A stretch of 64,000 bases of DNA from Gammaproteobacteria bacterium (GTDB lineage Bacteria > Pseudomonadota > Gammaproteobacteria > Pseudomonadales > Azotimanducaceae), in assembly GCA_003247835.1 (NCBI GenBank), contig QJYB01000024.1, positions 62,001 to 126,000 of the forward strand, in the 5' to 3' direction. Position 1 is the stretch's first letter, and each line of letters opens with the position of its first letter. This document shows positions 1 to 8,351 of the stretch, piece by piece. The translations under genes were made by a program, and so were the position numbers. Under the pieces are notes generated by a model, which saw nothing but the letters and a program-made list of their open reading frames with translations, searched no databases and was not told the DNA's origin.

Positions 1-2
1 AT

Positions 3-413
3 CAGCTCCGGTCCTGGAACCACGTCGGTCTGTTCAGCACCGACATCGGCAGCGAGACGACGTACCAGGCGTACCCGCAGACCGTCGATGCGTCCGTGGC
101 TACCGACCTGCGAGCGCGGACCTATCTCGACGTCAACTGCGCTCAGTGTCACCAGCCCGGCGGGCCCGCGCCGACCACCATGGACCTTCGCTTCGATACG
201 TCGACAGCGGCAATGGGCGTCATGGACGTGGCACCCACGGCCGGTGACCTGGGGATTGCCAATGCCAGGATCGTGGCGCCGGGCGACCGGCTCAGGAGCG
301 TGCTCTGGCAACGGATGGTCATGCTGAATGCGAGCCGGATGCCAGCAATCGGCAGTCACGTCGTGGACGAGGCCGGTGCGGAGTTGATTGGCCGCTGGAT
401 CGACTCTCTGTAG
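3..413 (+). CDS. C-terminal part of a secreted c-type haem protein (cut by window edge)
   Basis: The frame is open from the window edge to the stop at 413, so only the last 136 residues are visible. They contain one haem-attachment motif CAQCH followed by PGG, and near the end the run RMPAIGSHVVDEAG. This layout is known from the haem domain that ends PQQ-type sugar dehydrogenases and SO2930-like multihaem proteins, which act in the periplasm; the match is by family memory, not by a search. The enzyme domain, if any, lies outside the window. It ends convergently, 19 bp from the rhomboid gene. Function beyond haem binding is inferred. Confidence 0.7.
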   Translation, partial: QLRSWNHVGLFSTDIGSETTYQAYPQTVDASVATDLRARTYLDVNCAQCHQPGGPAPTTMDLRFDTSTAAMGVMDVAPTAGDLGIANARIVAPGDRLRSVLWQRMVMLNASRMPAIGSHVVDEAGAELIGRWIDSL

Positions 414-432
414 CGGCGCTTACAGCGAGCGC

Positions 433-1212
433 TCAGAACCAGCGCCCGTCCTTTTCGTCCGACCGGCCGCCGCCGCGGCGTCGCAGCAGACCCCGGTAGG
501 CAGCGAGATAGTCACGCCGTGCGAACAGGCCGATCAGAGCCAGCCCGGCGAGGAAGCCGCCGACATGCGCAAAGAAGGCCACGCCACCCCTCGCTTCGCC
601 CAGCGCGGGGAGCCCGCCGAGCAATTGCAGTAGAAACCAGTAACCGAGCATGAAAACCGCCGGTACGGCGATGGTGGTGACGTAAAAGCCGAGGAAGATC
701 AGTGTGTTCACCCGGGCTCTGGGAAACAGCAGCGCGTAGGCTCCCATGACGCCACCGATGGCACCGGAAGCGCCGACCATGGGTATGGTGCTCGTCGGTG
801 CCGTGGCGATCTGTGCACCCGCAGCTGCCAGCCCGCAGAGCAGATAGAAGACGACGAAGCGGAACGGACCCATCACGTCTTCGACGTTGTCGCCGAACAC
901 CCAGAGAAACCACATGTTGCCGAGAATGTGGAACCAGCCGCCGTGCATGAACATGGAGGTCAGCAGGGAGGTCGGGTTGCCGTGACCGTCGAGCTGGCAG
1001 ACCAGGTGCTCGGAGACGGGGACACGGGTGCCGGGCGCCACGTTGCCGAGCAGGTCACCCGGTATCAGGCCGTGCAGACACATGGATTCTGCCAGCGGTG
1101 TGGCGGCCCCGAATCCCTGCAGCCATCCCCAGACGAGCGCGTTCAGCACGATGATGAGAATGGTCGCGATGGGCGTTCGCGCTGTCGGGTTGTCGTCGGA
1201 AAGCGGAAACAA
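433..1212 (-). CDS. Rhomboid-family intramembrane serine protease
   Basis: The 259-residue product has about six membrane segments and the rhomboid signature: H95 and N99 in the HILGNMWFLWVFGD stretch, the catalytic serine S149 in GASGAIGG, and the catalytic histidine H216 in HVGGF. Rhomboids cut single-pass membrane proteins inside the bilayer. Length and order of motifs fit the bacterial secretase-A type. A polar, arginine- and glycine-rich tail (from about residue 240) probably lies in the cytoplasm. It is the last gene of the minus-strand run and starts 8 bp after the cupin gene. The substrate is unknown. Confidence 0.9.
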   Translation of the reverse strand: MFPLSDDNPTARTPIATILIIVLNALVWGWLQGFGAATPLAESMCLHGLIPGDLLGNVAPGTRVPVSEHLVCQLDGHGNPTSLLTSMFMHGGWFHILGNMWFLWVFGDNVEDVMGPFRFVVFYLLCGLAAAGAQIATAPTSTIPMVGASGAIGGVMGAYALLFPRARVNTLIFLGFYVTTIAVPAVFMLGYWFLLQLLGGLPALGEARGGVAFFAHVGGFLAGLALIGLFARRDYLAAYRGLLRRRGGGRSDEKDGRWF

Positions 1213-1220
1213 ACCTGCCT

Positions 1221-1676
1221 CTAAAGGTCGTTCAGGTGGTCCCAGTCTACCCAGGTGCGACGTCCGTGGGACTTGATCATGGTGCGCCGGATCCAGGGGT
1301 AGTGCACCAGGTCCGCGGGGTTGGACTCGCCACCCACCAGATAGACCAGATCGGAGTCACCGTCGTTGTGCAGGCCATGACCGGGAGACGGGCTCGGAAA
1401 GCCCATGAAATCGCCCGGCTGTACCGCAACACGCAGCTCGCCGATGAACGCCGTGCCCGTGCCGCTCAGGATGTAGACGAACTCCTCATCGGCGTCGTGA
1501 TAGTGGAACTGGGTGCTGTCGCGGCCAGGCTCCAGGCGGATGAGGTGCACACCGAGCCGGGAGAGGCCCGCCGGAACCCCGAGAGTTCGGGTCATACGCA
1601 CGGCGTTGTCGTTGAACTGGTGCCGGTGGGCCCGCTCGGGCATGGCGGCGATGTCCGCCGCGGCCAGCCGCTTCAT
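1221..1676 (-). CDS. Cupin-domain protein
   Basis: A 151-residue single-domain cupin. The first cupin motif gives likely metal ligands H58, H60 and E64 or E65 (HYHDADEEFVYILSG), and the second motif has PGDFMGFPSPSPGHGLHN with H100 or H103. Such small cupins bind a metal and a small ligand or act as isomerases or oxygenases; the substrate cannot be told from sequence. Its ATG overlaps the hisC stop by 4 bp, so the two are probably translated together. It may help a metabolic step related to the aminotransferase, but that is only inferred from position. Confidence 0.85.
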   Translation of the reverse strand: MKRLAAADIAAMPERAHRHQFNDNAVRMTRTLGVPAGLSRLGVHLIRLEPGRDSTQFHYHDADEEFVYILSGTGTAFIGELRVAVQPGDFMGFPSPSPGHGLHNDGDSDLVYLVGGESNPADLVHYPWIRRTMIKSHGRRTWVDWDHLNDL

Positions 1677-2761
1677 GTCAGGCGACCCAGGATGCGGGCG
1701 AGCGCGTTGGTCAGGCGCGTATTCTGCGCGTCGGTGCCGACGGTGATGCGCAGCTTGTCCTCGAGCAGCGGGTCGTGGAAGTAGCGGACCAGAATGCCTT
1801 CCTCTTTCAGGGCCTCGTAGATCTGTTCGGCCGTTCTCGGCGCATCGAGGGCCACCTCGGCGAGCAGGAAGTTGGTCTGGGAGATGTCCACGGAGAATCC
1901 CAGCTCGAGCAGGCGGTCACGCAGCACCCGCCGGGCGGAGCGCACCTGCTGCCAGGTTTCTTCCGCGTAGGCCCGATCCGCCAGCGCCGCCTCGCCGAGA
2001 ATCTGGCTGATGAGGTCGACGTTGTAGCTGTCCCGGGTCTTGGTGACGATGGGCGCGATGAGGTTTCTGGAGCCGAGCAGGTAGCCGAGGCGCAGTCCGG
2101 CCAGGCTGTAGCCTTTGCTGAAGGTGCGCAGCAGTAACAGGTTATCGAACGCGTCTACCATCCGCACCAGATCGTGGCGCAGCGCAGGATCGACGAAGTC
2201 CACATATGCCTCGTCGACCAGCAGCACACCGTGCAGATCGCTGGCTAGGCGGCCGATTCGCTCCGGGTCGAGGAGGGTACCGGAAGGCGCGTGGGGATTC
2301 ACCACGCAGGTCAGATTCGCGCCCGCTTCGTTCATCTCGTGCGCGAAGTCCCGGGGCAGGTCCCAGGTGTCGTCAAGCGGCGCCCGCACCACCCGTGCGC
2401 CCTGGATGGCGGCGAGCACGGGGTACAGCGAATAGCTCGGCTCCAGCATGCCGAAGGCACTGCCGGGCTCGACGAACGTGGTCATGGCCAGGCGCAGACC
2501 TTCGTCGCCGCCGTTGGTGACGACGACGTTGTCCCGTGAGATCTCGTGCAGCTCGGCCAGCCGCTCCCGCAGGCGATCGGCCGTGGGTGGCGGATAGCGG
2601 CGCAGGCGCTCCACGCTGAAGGCGTTCAGCGCGTCCTGGACGGCGGGGCTCGGCGGGTACGGATTCTCGTTGGTGTTGAGCTTCAGAACCTCTTCGGAGC
2701 CCGGCTGCTCACCCCACTGGTAGGCCGCCATGCGGCGGATGTTGTCGCGTTCGAAGGTCAT
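1673..2761 (-). CDS. hisC: Histidinol-phosphate aminotransferase (HisC-type)
   Basis: A PLP-dependent class I/II aminotransferase of 362 residues. Visible motifs are LNTNENPYPPSP near the N-terminus, VVNPHAPSGT for the phosphate-binding region and the PLP lysine K216 in RTFSKGYSLAGLRLGY, all typical of HisC, which converts imidazole-acetol phosphate and glutamate to histidinol phosphate. The ATG at 2761 gives MTFERDNIRRM, the usual HisC beginning; a longer frame to 2833 has an arginine-rich start and is unlikely. It sits 10 bp after the permease gene and away from any his operon, so it may be a paralogue acting on another substrate such as an aromatic amino acid. Confidence 0.85.
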   Translation of the reverse strand: MTFERDNIRRMAAYQWGEQPGSEEVLKLNTNENPYPPSPAVQDALNAFSVERLRRYPPPTADRLRERLAELHEISRDNVVVTNGGDEGLRLAMTTFVEPGSAFGMLEPSYSLYPVLAAIQGARVVRAPLDDTWDLPRDFAHEMNEAGANLTCVVNPHAPSGTLLDPERIGRLASDLHGVLLVDEAYVDFVDPALRHDLVRMVDAFDNLLLLRTFSKGYSLAGLRLGYLLGSRNLIAPIVTKTRDSYNVDLISQILGEAALADRAYAEETWQQVRSARRVLRDRLLELGFSVDISQTNFLLAEVALDAPRTAEQIYEALKEEGILVRYFHDPLLEDKLRITVGTDAQNTRLTNALARILGRLT

Positions 2762-2771
2762 GATGGGATAG

Positions 2772-3851
2772 TCAGGTCTGCGAAGGCGTACCGTCAACGT
2801 CTTGACGGTCCGCCGGCGCCGGTTCCGACGCAACGGCCACGGCGTCCGCCGGGCTCAGCAGCAGAGCGAGCCAGCGGGACTGAGGGTTGGCCTCCAGCGC
2901 GATCTTGGCGGTCATGGTCAGCGGTACGGACAGGAACATCCCCACCGGGCCGAGCAGCCAGCCCCAGACCACCAGGGAGAGGAACACCACGAGCGTAGAG
3001 AGCCCGAGGCCGCGACCCATGAACCGGGGCTCCACCACGTTGCCCATGATGATGTTGATCGCCAGATAGCAGCCGACTGCGGCGAGCGCCGGTCCCGGGC
3101 CGAGCTGGATCAGGGCCAGCAGTACCGCGGGGACCGCGGCGATGATGGAACCGATGTTGGGGACGTAGTTCAGCAGGAAGGCCAACAGGCCCCAGAGGAT
3201 GGGAAAGTCAACGCCGATGATCACGAGCGACAGGCTGACCAGCGCGCCGGTGGCGAGGCTCGTGGACGTCTTGATGGCGATGTAGCGGTTCACGTTGGTG
3301 CCGAACCTGGCGAACTGGGAGAGGTCCTTCTCGGGATCCGTGAGAATGGCCTTGAGCTTTCTCGGCACGCTGGATGCTTCCGCCAGAATGAAGATCACCA
3401 TGAGCAGGATGAAGAAACTGTCGCTCATCACGCCGCCGAGGCTGCGCAGCAGGTTGCCCGCCAGATCCAGGGCCATGCCGGGGTTCAGGTACGACACGGC
3501 GAGGTCCGAGCTGACGTCGATGCCGTGGCCGGACAGCCAGCGGGCCGCGTCGCGAATGAGGTCGGTCACCCGCTCCTGATAGAACGGCATGCGTTGCGTG
3601 AAGGCCGTACCGGAGCGGATCAGAAGGGCGGCAATCCCCGACAGCGCGCCGACGATGGCGATCATCACCGCCGTGATGGCCAGGAATGACGGCAGCCTGC
3701 GTTGCTCGAGCCAGATCACCGGCGGCGCCGCGATGGTGGCGATGAACGTGGCGAGCAGAAAGGGCACCACCACGTCCTGGGCCGCCTTGAGTCCGGCGGC
3801 GATCACGACCAGGGCGGCGATGATCAGGATGGCGCGGAAGGACGAGTTCAT
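2772..3851 (-). CDS. AI-2E/PerM-family membrane transporter
   Basis: The product has 359 residues with a paired hydrophobic N-terminus, a soluble middle part (about residues 85-150) and several later membrane segments including LAFLLNYVPNIGSIIAAVPA, the family hallmark. The family exports or exchanges small solutes; members have been described as AI-2 exporters or sodium/proton antiporters, so the substrate is open. The ATG overlaps the nitrilase stop by 4 bp (3848-3851). A distinct family member, the perM gene, lies at 59735-60874. Confidence 0.88.
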   Translation of the reverse strand: MNSSFRAILIIAALVVIAAGLKAAQDVVVPFLLATFIATIAAPPVIWLEQRRLPSFLAITAVMIAIVGALSGIAALLIRSGTAFTQRMPFYQERVTDLIRDAARWLSGHGIDVSSDLAVSYLNPGMALDLAGNLLRSLGGVMSDSFFILLMVIFILAEASSVPRKLKAILTDPEKDLSQFARFGTNVNRYIAIKTSTSLATGALVSLSLVIIGVDFPILWGLLAFLLNYVPNIGSIIAAVPAVLLALIQLGPGPALAAVGCYLAINIIMGNVVEPRFMGRGLGLSTLVVFLSLVVWGWLLGPVGMFLSVPLTMTAKIALEANPQSRWLALLLSPADAVAVASEPAPADRQDVDGTPSQT

Positions 3852-4723
3852 CCGTCCAGCGTCACACGATGCTGGAGGCTCGGCAGCTGCCGGCGCACTT
3901 CGCTCACCCGCGTCGGATCGATGTCGGCCAGCAGCACTCCATCACCATCCGCGAGCTCGGCGACAATCTCTCCCCAGGGATCCACCACCAGCGAGTGGCC
4001 GTAGGATCGGCGATTCGGATTGTGGCGGCCGTGCTGTGCCGGTGCGAGGACGTAGCACTGGCTCTCGATGGCGCGCGCACGGAGCAGGGTATGCCAGTGC
4101 GCGGCCCCGGTCGTCGCGGTGAACGCCGACGGTACGCAGACGGCGATGGCGCCGCGGTCCACCAGCGCCTGATACAGATAGGGAAATCGGACGTCGTAGC
4201 AGACCGTGAGCCCCAGCGTGCCGAAGGCGGTTTCGGTGACCACCACGTCGTGACCGGGCAGGGTGCGAGCCGACTCGTTGAGCTCCGTACCGTCGTCGAG
4301 CTTGACGTCGAACAGATGAATCTTCCGGTAGGCGGCGTGAACCGATCCGTGCGCACCGATGTGCACGGCGGTGTTGTAGCACTTGGGCTCCGACCGTCTG
4401 CGGTCGTCGTCTTCCGACCGTGAGTGGTCGGCCTCGGCCTGCTCATGATGTCCGCCGAGTACGATCTCGGTACCGAGCTCCGCGGCGAGCGCGCAGAAAC
4501 GCTCGAGGATGGGAGAACTGCCCGGTTGCCGCTCGCAGACCGGTTCGAGGATCGGCAGCTTGCCGGTGTGGGGACCGATGTAAGCGTAGGCTTCCGGCAG
4601 CAGCGCGATCTGCGCGCCGCCATCGGCCGCCTCCCGGACGAGGCGCTCCGCCGTCGAGAGATTCTGTTGCACGTCCGTCGTCGCGCAGAGCTGAAGGAGC
4701 GCGACGCGGGTGGGATTGGTCAT
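3848..4723 (-). CDS. Carbon-nitrogen hydrolase (nitrilase/Nit1-type amidase)
   Basis: The 291-residue protein has the full nitrilase-superfamily catalytic set: E44 (LLPEAYAY), K134 (AYRKIHLFD) and C175 (LTVCYDVRFP). This family hydrolyses amides; the Nit1/Nit2 branch repairs deaminated glutathione or cleaves omega-amides, and this protein fits that branch in length and motifs. An unusual charged insertion of roughly 15 residues (about 98-112, rich in D, R, S, E) lies between GGHHEQ and the usual CYNTAV strand; the DNA beneath it forms two hairpins (see 4391-4431). It follows the helicase gene by 25 bp and is coupled to the permease gene. Confidence 0.87.
   Translation of the reverse strand: MTNPTRVALLQLCATTDVQQNLSTAERLVREAADGGAQIALLPEAYAYIGPHTGKLPILEPVCERQPGSSPILERFCALAAELGTEIVLGGHHEQAEADHSRSEDDDRRRSEPKCYNTAVHIGAHGSVHAAYRKIHLFDVKLDDGTELNESARTLPGHDVVVTETAFGTLGLTVCYDVRFPYLYQALVDRGAIAVCVPSAFTATTGAAHWHTLLRARAIESQCYVLAPAQHGRHNPNRRSYGHSLVVDPWGEIVAELADGDGVLLADIDPTRVSEVRRQLPSLQHRVTLDG
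4391..4431. repeat. Two adjacent inverted repeats inside the nitrilase gene
   Basis: CGACCG-TCTG-CGGTCG lies at 4391-4406 and CCGACC-GTGAGT-GGTCGG at 4414-4431. Both are perfect 6-bp arms sharing the core CGACC. They fall exactly on the codons for the low-complexity acidic/basic insertion of the nitrilase. This looks like a small palindromic element that entered an open frame, but chance in GC-rich DNA is possible. Confidence 0.55.
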
Positions 4724-4748
4724 CTGCCGTCCACCGCCTGGTGCCCGC

Positions 4749-5987
4749 TCAGGAGGCGGGCTTCTTCCCGAACAGGTCCTCGTCGGGCTGGGTGCAGATT
4801 ACCGGCTTGCCCAGGTATTCCTCAATGGCAGGCAGGTTGAAGGCGTCGTCTTCGGAGATGAAGCTGATGCTGGTGCCTTCGGCGCCGGCGCGACCCGTGC
4901 GGCCGATCCGGTGCACGTAGTCCTCGGGATCCTCGGGCAGGTCGAAGTTGATGACGTGGGTAACGCCCTCTACATGGATGCCGCGACCGGCCACGTCCGT
5001 GGCGACGACGTAGGGTATGTCGCCATCCTTGAACTTATTGAGGGTAGACAGCCGCTTGCGTTGGGGCACGTCGCCGGCCAGCGCCTCGCAGCTGATGTTC
5101 TGTCGGGACAGGTATTTCTGCAGCTGGTGGGTCTGGTCGCGGCGGTTGGTGAACACGAGCGCCCGGGGCGGCTTCACCTGACTCAGGAACTCGGCGAGCA
5201 GGTGCGCCTTGCGGTCGGCACTGATCAGCCAGAAATGCTGATCTACCGTTTCCGTCGCCACGGTCTCCGGCGCGATCGCCACGTGCTCGGGCTCCAGGGT
5301 CCAGGACCGGGCGAGTCGCATGACGTCGTCATTGAACGTGGCGCTGAAGAACAGGGTCTGCCGCTGCCGCTTGTGCGGCGTCTGGTAGACGATCTTGCGC
5401 ACGTCCGGGATGAAGCCCATGTCGAGCATGCGGTCCGCTTCATCGATGACGAGCATGTCCACCTGCTTCAGCCGGATCTTGCGGCGGTTGATGAAGTCGA
5501 TCAGGCGGCCGGGAGTTGCAATCAGAATGTCCATGGGCTCGCCGGTGACGCGGTCAAGCTGCTTCTGGAAATCCATACCGCCCACCACGCACTGGATGCC
5601 GACCTTCATGTACTTGGCCAGATCGTGGGCGTCGGATTCGATCTGCAGCGCCAGCTCCCGGGTGGGCGCCAGCACCAGTGCCCTGGGATTGCCGAGCCCT
5701 CGCGCCGTTCCGTCGGGATCCTCCCAGATGCGCGTGAGGATGGTGATCAGAAACGCTGCCGTCTTGCCGGTGCCGGTCTGGGCCTGGCCGGTGACGTCGT
5801 AGTCGGCGAGGCTCGCCGGCAGCACGGCGCTCTGGATGGGCGTGCAGAACTCGAACTCCAGGTCGGCGATGGCCCGGAGCAGCGGCTCCGGCAGCGCGAA
5901 GTCGGAGAAGGTGTCCGTCGAGAACGTCGCTCCGGTTGCGCTGCCCGGCTGTTCTTCAGTCACCTCTTCCGTCACTTCTTCCGTCAT
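4749..5987 (-). CDS. rhlB: DEAD-box ATP-dependent RNA helicase (RhlB-like)
   Basis: The 412-residue protein carries all DEAD-box motifs in order: Q-motif CTPIQ, Walker A AQTGTGKT (69-76), PTRELALQ, GG, TPGRL, DEAD (183-186), SAT (216-218), ATDVAGRGIH and HRIGRTGRAG. The start FSDFALPEPLLRAI and the VVGGMDFQKQL stretch resemble RhlB, the helicase partner of RNase E; the long basic tail of RhlE is absent. The ATG at 5987 overlaps the aminotransferase stop by 4 bp and has an AAGGAG about 12 nt upstream; a start at 6029 is less likely. The N-terminus is a short acidic TEEVTEEVTEE repeat. Function in RNA decay is inferred by family. Confidence 0.9.
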   Translation of the reverse strand: MTEEVTEEVTEEQPGSATGATFSTDTFSDFALPEPLLRAIADLEFEFCTPIQSAVLPASLADYDVTGQAQTGTGKTAAFLITILTRIWEDPDGTARGLGNPRALVLAPTRELALQIESDAHDLAKYMKVGIQCVVGGMDFQKQLDRVTGEPMDILIATPGRLIDFINRRKIRLKQVDMLVIDEADRMLDMGFIPDVRKIVYQTPHKRQRQTLFFSATFNDDVMRLARSWTLEPEHVAIAPETVATETVDQHFWLISADRKAHLLAEFLSQVKPPRALVFTNRRDQTHQLQKYLSRQNISCEALAGDVPQRKRLSTLNKFKDGDIPYVVATDVAGRGIHVEGVTHVINFDLPEDPEDYVHRIGRTGRAGAEGTSISFISEDDAFNLPAIEEYLGKPVICTQPDEDLFGKKPAS

Positions 5988-7261
5988 CGGTGGCTGAGCT
6001 CCTTTCGAACGGTCGCGAGCTTGACGCATAGCACGAATACTTCCATGGCGGTTTTCAGATCATCCAGGCTGGCGAAGGTCGGCGCGATGCGGAGATTTCG
6101 ATCCTCCTGATCATTCCCGTAGGGGAACGTCGCGCCGGGCGGGGTGATGGCGAGCCCGGCCTCTTTCGCTAGCCGTCCCACCTCGCCGGCAAGACCGGGT
6201 CGAGTATCCAGGGACACGAAGTAGCCACCTTCGGGCTTCGACCACGTGGCGATGTCCAGCTCGCCCAGCTCACGGGAGAGGACGTTTTCCACCAGCTCGA
6301 ACTTGGGACGGAGGAGGGCTGCATGGCCGGCCATGTGCGCTTCGAGCCGCCCGCCCAGAAAACGGGCGTGGCGGAGCTGACTGACCTTGTCCGGCCCCAC
6401 GCTCGACACGTTGAGCCGCGCTTCGATCACGTTGAGCACCGCCGGGCTTGCGGCGACGAACCCGAGGCCGGCGCTGGCGTGGGTGATCTTGGAGGTGGAG
6501 GAGAAGATGAGCACGTGGTCGGCCGTGCCGGCTGCTCCGGCGAGCGCCAGCACGTCCGCCAGCGGCTGCCTCGGAAAGCTGAAGTCGTGCACGGCGTAGG
6601 CGTTGTCCCAGAGGACCACGAAGTCATCCGCCGCGGCGACGGACGGCAGCTCGGCGATGGCGGCCACCGTCGCGTCGCTGTAGATGCAGCCGGTGGGGTT
6701 CGAGTATTTGGGTACGCACCAGATTCCCTTGATGTCCGGATCGGAGACAAGCTCCCGGACGGCATGCAGATCGGGGCCGTGATCCGTGATTGGGACGTTG
6801 ACCATGCCGAGGCCGAGGCGGTCCGACAGGGTAAAGTGGCGATCGTATCCGGGTACCGGGGTCAGCACCTTGGGAGCGCCGCCTGCGCCCCAGCGCCTGC
6901 CATCACCCCAGATCCCGTCGGTCATCAGCAACTCGACGCAGAGGTACATGAGCGCCAGGCTCGAGTTGCCCCAGCAGATGACGTTGGCGGCGGGCACCCC
7001 CATGATCTCGGCACCCAGCGCCCGAGCTTCCGGAATGCCGCGGATCTGACCGTAGTTGCGGGTGTCCGTGCCGTCGGAGGCGATGTAGTTGCCGCCGATG
7101 GTGTCGTCCAGACCGTTGGAAAGGTCCAGCTGATCGGCTGCGGGTTTACCCCGCGTCAGGTCCAGGGCGAGCCGGTTCCCCCGGTACAGTCCGTATTCCC
7201 GTTCGAGGTCCCCGGCCAGCGCCTTCAGCGCGTCGGTGGTCAGGTCGGTCAGTCGGGTCAT
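5984..7261 (-). CDS. Aspartate aminotransferase, subgroup 1c (PF12897 type)
   Basis: A 425-residue PLP enzyme of the class found in Corynebacterium AspT and annotated as aminotransferase class I/II or MocR-like. Features: LDLTRGKP near the N-terminus, YSNPTG with N188, VLWDNAYAVHDF with D219/N220/Y222, and the PLP lysine K258 in SSTSKITHASAGLGF. This subgroup transaminates aspartate and 2-oxoglutarate. The start at 7261 overlaps the stop of argC by 4 bp, so the two are coupled; both use glutamate-family amino acids. A specific in vivo substrate other than aspartate cannot be excluded. Confidence 0.85.
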   Translation of the reverse strand: MTRLTDLTTDALKALAGDLEREYGLYRGNRLALDLTRGKPAADQLDLSNGLDDTIGGNYIASDGTDTRNYGQIRGIPEARALGAEIMGVPAANVICWGNSSLALMYLCVELLMTDGIWGDGRRWGAGGAPKVLTPVPGYDRHFTLSDRLGLGMVNVPITDHGPDLHAVRELVSDPDIKGIWCVPKYSNPTGCIYSDATVAAIAELPSVAAADDFVVLWDNAYAVHDFSFPRQPLADVLALAGAAGTADHVLIFSSTSKITHASAGLGFVAASPAVLNVIEARLNVSSVGPDKVSQLRHARFLGGRLEAHMAGHAALLRPKFELVENVLSRELGELDIATWSKPEGGYFVSLDTRPGLAGEVGRLAKEAGLAITPPGATFPYGNDQEDRNLRIAPTFASLDDLKTAMEVFVLCVKLATVRKELSHR

Positions 7262-8205
7262 TCGGTGAGTCCCAGGGTCTCTTCCAGGCCCAGCATGAGG
7301 TTGAGGTTCTGCACGGCGGCGCCCGATGCCCCCTTGCCCAGATTGTCGTAGCGCGCGACCAGCAGGAACTGCTCCGCGTTGCCGAACACCATGAGCTGGA
7401 TACGATTGCTGCCGTTGGTCTCGGTGGCGTTCAGGTAGCCGTTGTCGGTGACGCCGTCCGGCTGGAAGCCGAGCACCTCGATGAACGCCTCGCCTGCGTA
7501 GCGTTCGGCGAGCAGCGCCGCGAGCGCTTCGCCGCTCATCTTCCGTGTGAGCTCGGCCGCATGCAGCGGGATCTCGATCAGCATGCCCCGGTAGTAGTTC
7601 GCGACCGTCGGGCTGAACACGGGCGGATGGTCCAGCCCGGTGAAATGCTGCATCTCGGGCCGATGCTTGTGGTTCAGGGTCAGCGCGTACGGACGGGCGT
7701 TCCAGGCTTCGGCCTGGGCTGACGAAAATGCCCGGTACTGCTCAATCATGCTCCGGCCGCCGCCGGAGTAGCCGGACAGGCCGAAAACGGACAACCGTGC
7801 GCCGCGTTCCAGCAGGCCGGCTTCCAGCAGGGGTCGCACCATGAGGATGAAGCCCTGGGGATAGCAGCCCGGATTGGAAACCCGCTCGGCACTCGCGATG
7901 TGGTCACGCTGGCCGGCCGCGAGCTCGGGCAGGCCGTAGACCCAGTCCGGGTGGGTTCGGTGGGCCGTGCTGGCATCGAGGATACGGGTCACGCCGTCCG
8001 CCAGCGCCACTGCCTCGACGGCCGCCGCGTCGGGCAGACACAGAATGGTCACGTCCGCCGCTTCCATCAGCGCTCGCCGGGTGCCTGCCTCCTTGCGAGC
8101 CGCTTCGTCGATGGCGAGCAGATCGATGTCGCTGCGATCGGCGAGACGCTCGGTGATTTCCAGGCCGGTGGTGCCGGCCTGGCCGTCGATGAACACGGTT
8201 GCCAT
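7258..8205 (-). CDS. argC: N-acetyl-gamma-glutamyl-phosphate reductase, short (type 2) form
   Basis: The 315-residue product begins with FIDGQAGTTG (NADP-binding loop) and has the active-site cysteine C114 in VSNPGCYPQGF, followed by GLSGYSGGG. The type-2 ArgC enzymes are about 30 residues shorter than type 1, as here. ArgC reduces N-acetylglutamyl phosphate in arginine synthesis. It is the first gene of the eight-gene minus-strand run, with a candidate regulatory dyad at 8242-8257. No ARG box in the E. coli orientation was seen. Confidence 0.93.
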   Translation of the reverse strand: MATVFIDGQAGTTGLEITERLADRSDIDLLAIDEAARKEAGTRRALMEAADVTILCLPDAAAVEAVALADGVTRILDASTAHRTHPDWVYGLPELAAGQRDHIASAERVSNPGCYPQGFILMVRPLLEAGLLERGARLSVFGLSGYSGGGRSMIEQYRAFSSAQAEAWNARPYALTLNHKHRPEMQHFTGLDHPPVFSPTVANYYRGMLIEIPLHAAELTRKMSGEALAALLAERYAGEAFIEVLGFQPDGVTDNGYLNATETNGSNRIQLMVFGNAEQFLLVARYDNLGKGASGAAVQNLNLMLGLEETLGLTE

Positions 8206-8241
8206 GGGCGTACCAGGGGTTTCACGTCGTTTTAGGGCGCG

Positions 8242-8257
8242 AGATTCTATTGAATCT
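8242..8257. promoter_or_regulatory. Inverted repeat in front of argC, overlapping a possible -10 box
   Basis: AGATTC-TATT-GAATCT is a perfect 6-bp dyad with a 4-bp centre, 37 bp before the argC ATG. On the minus strand it includes TAGAAT (8244-8249), which could be a -10 box, although no good -35 is seen 17 bp away. A repressor bound here would block that promoter. The regulator is unknown. Confidence 0.4.
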
Positions 8258-8351
8258 GGCCCGGTACGCCTAGTCTGGGGGCTCGCGAACGGCGCCGGGA
8301 CTCAGGACGACCGCCGAGGTGAGCGCATTGCATCCGTAGGTGTTGAGGCCC

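Noticed and set aside
4710..6110. Plus-strand frame of 466 codons opposite the helicase
   Set aside because: The helicase on the minus strand has every DEAD-box motif; this frame has none.
8242..8257. ARG box before argC
   Set aside because: The dyad has GATTC-N4-GAATC, the opposite of the TGAAT-N4-ATTCA order of E. coli ARG boxes.
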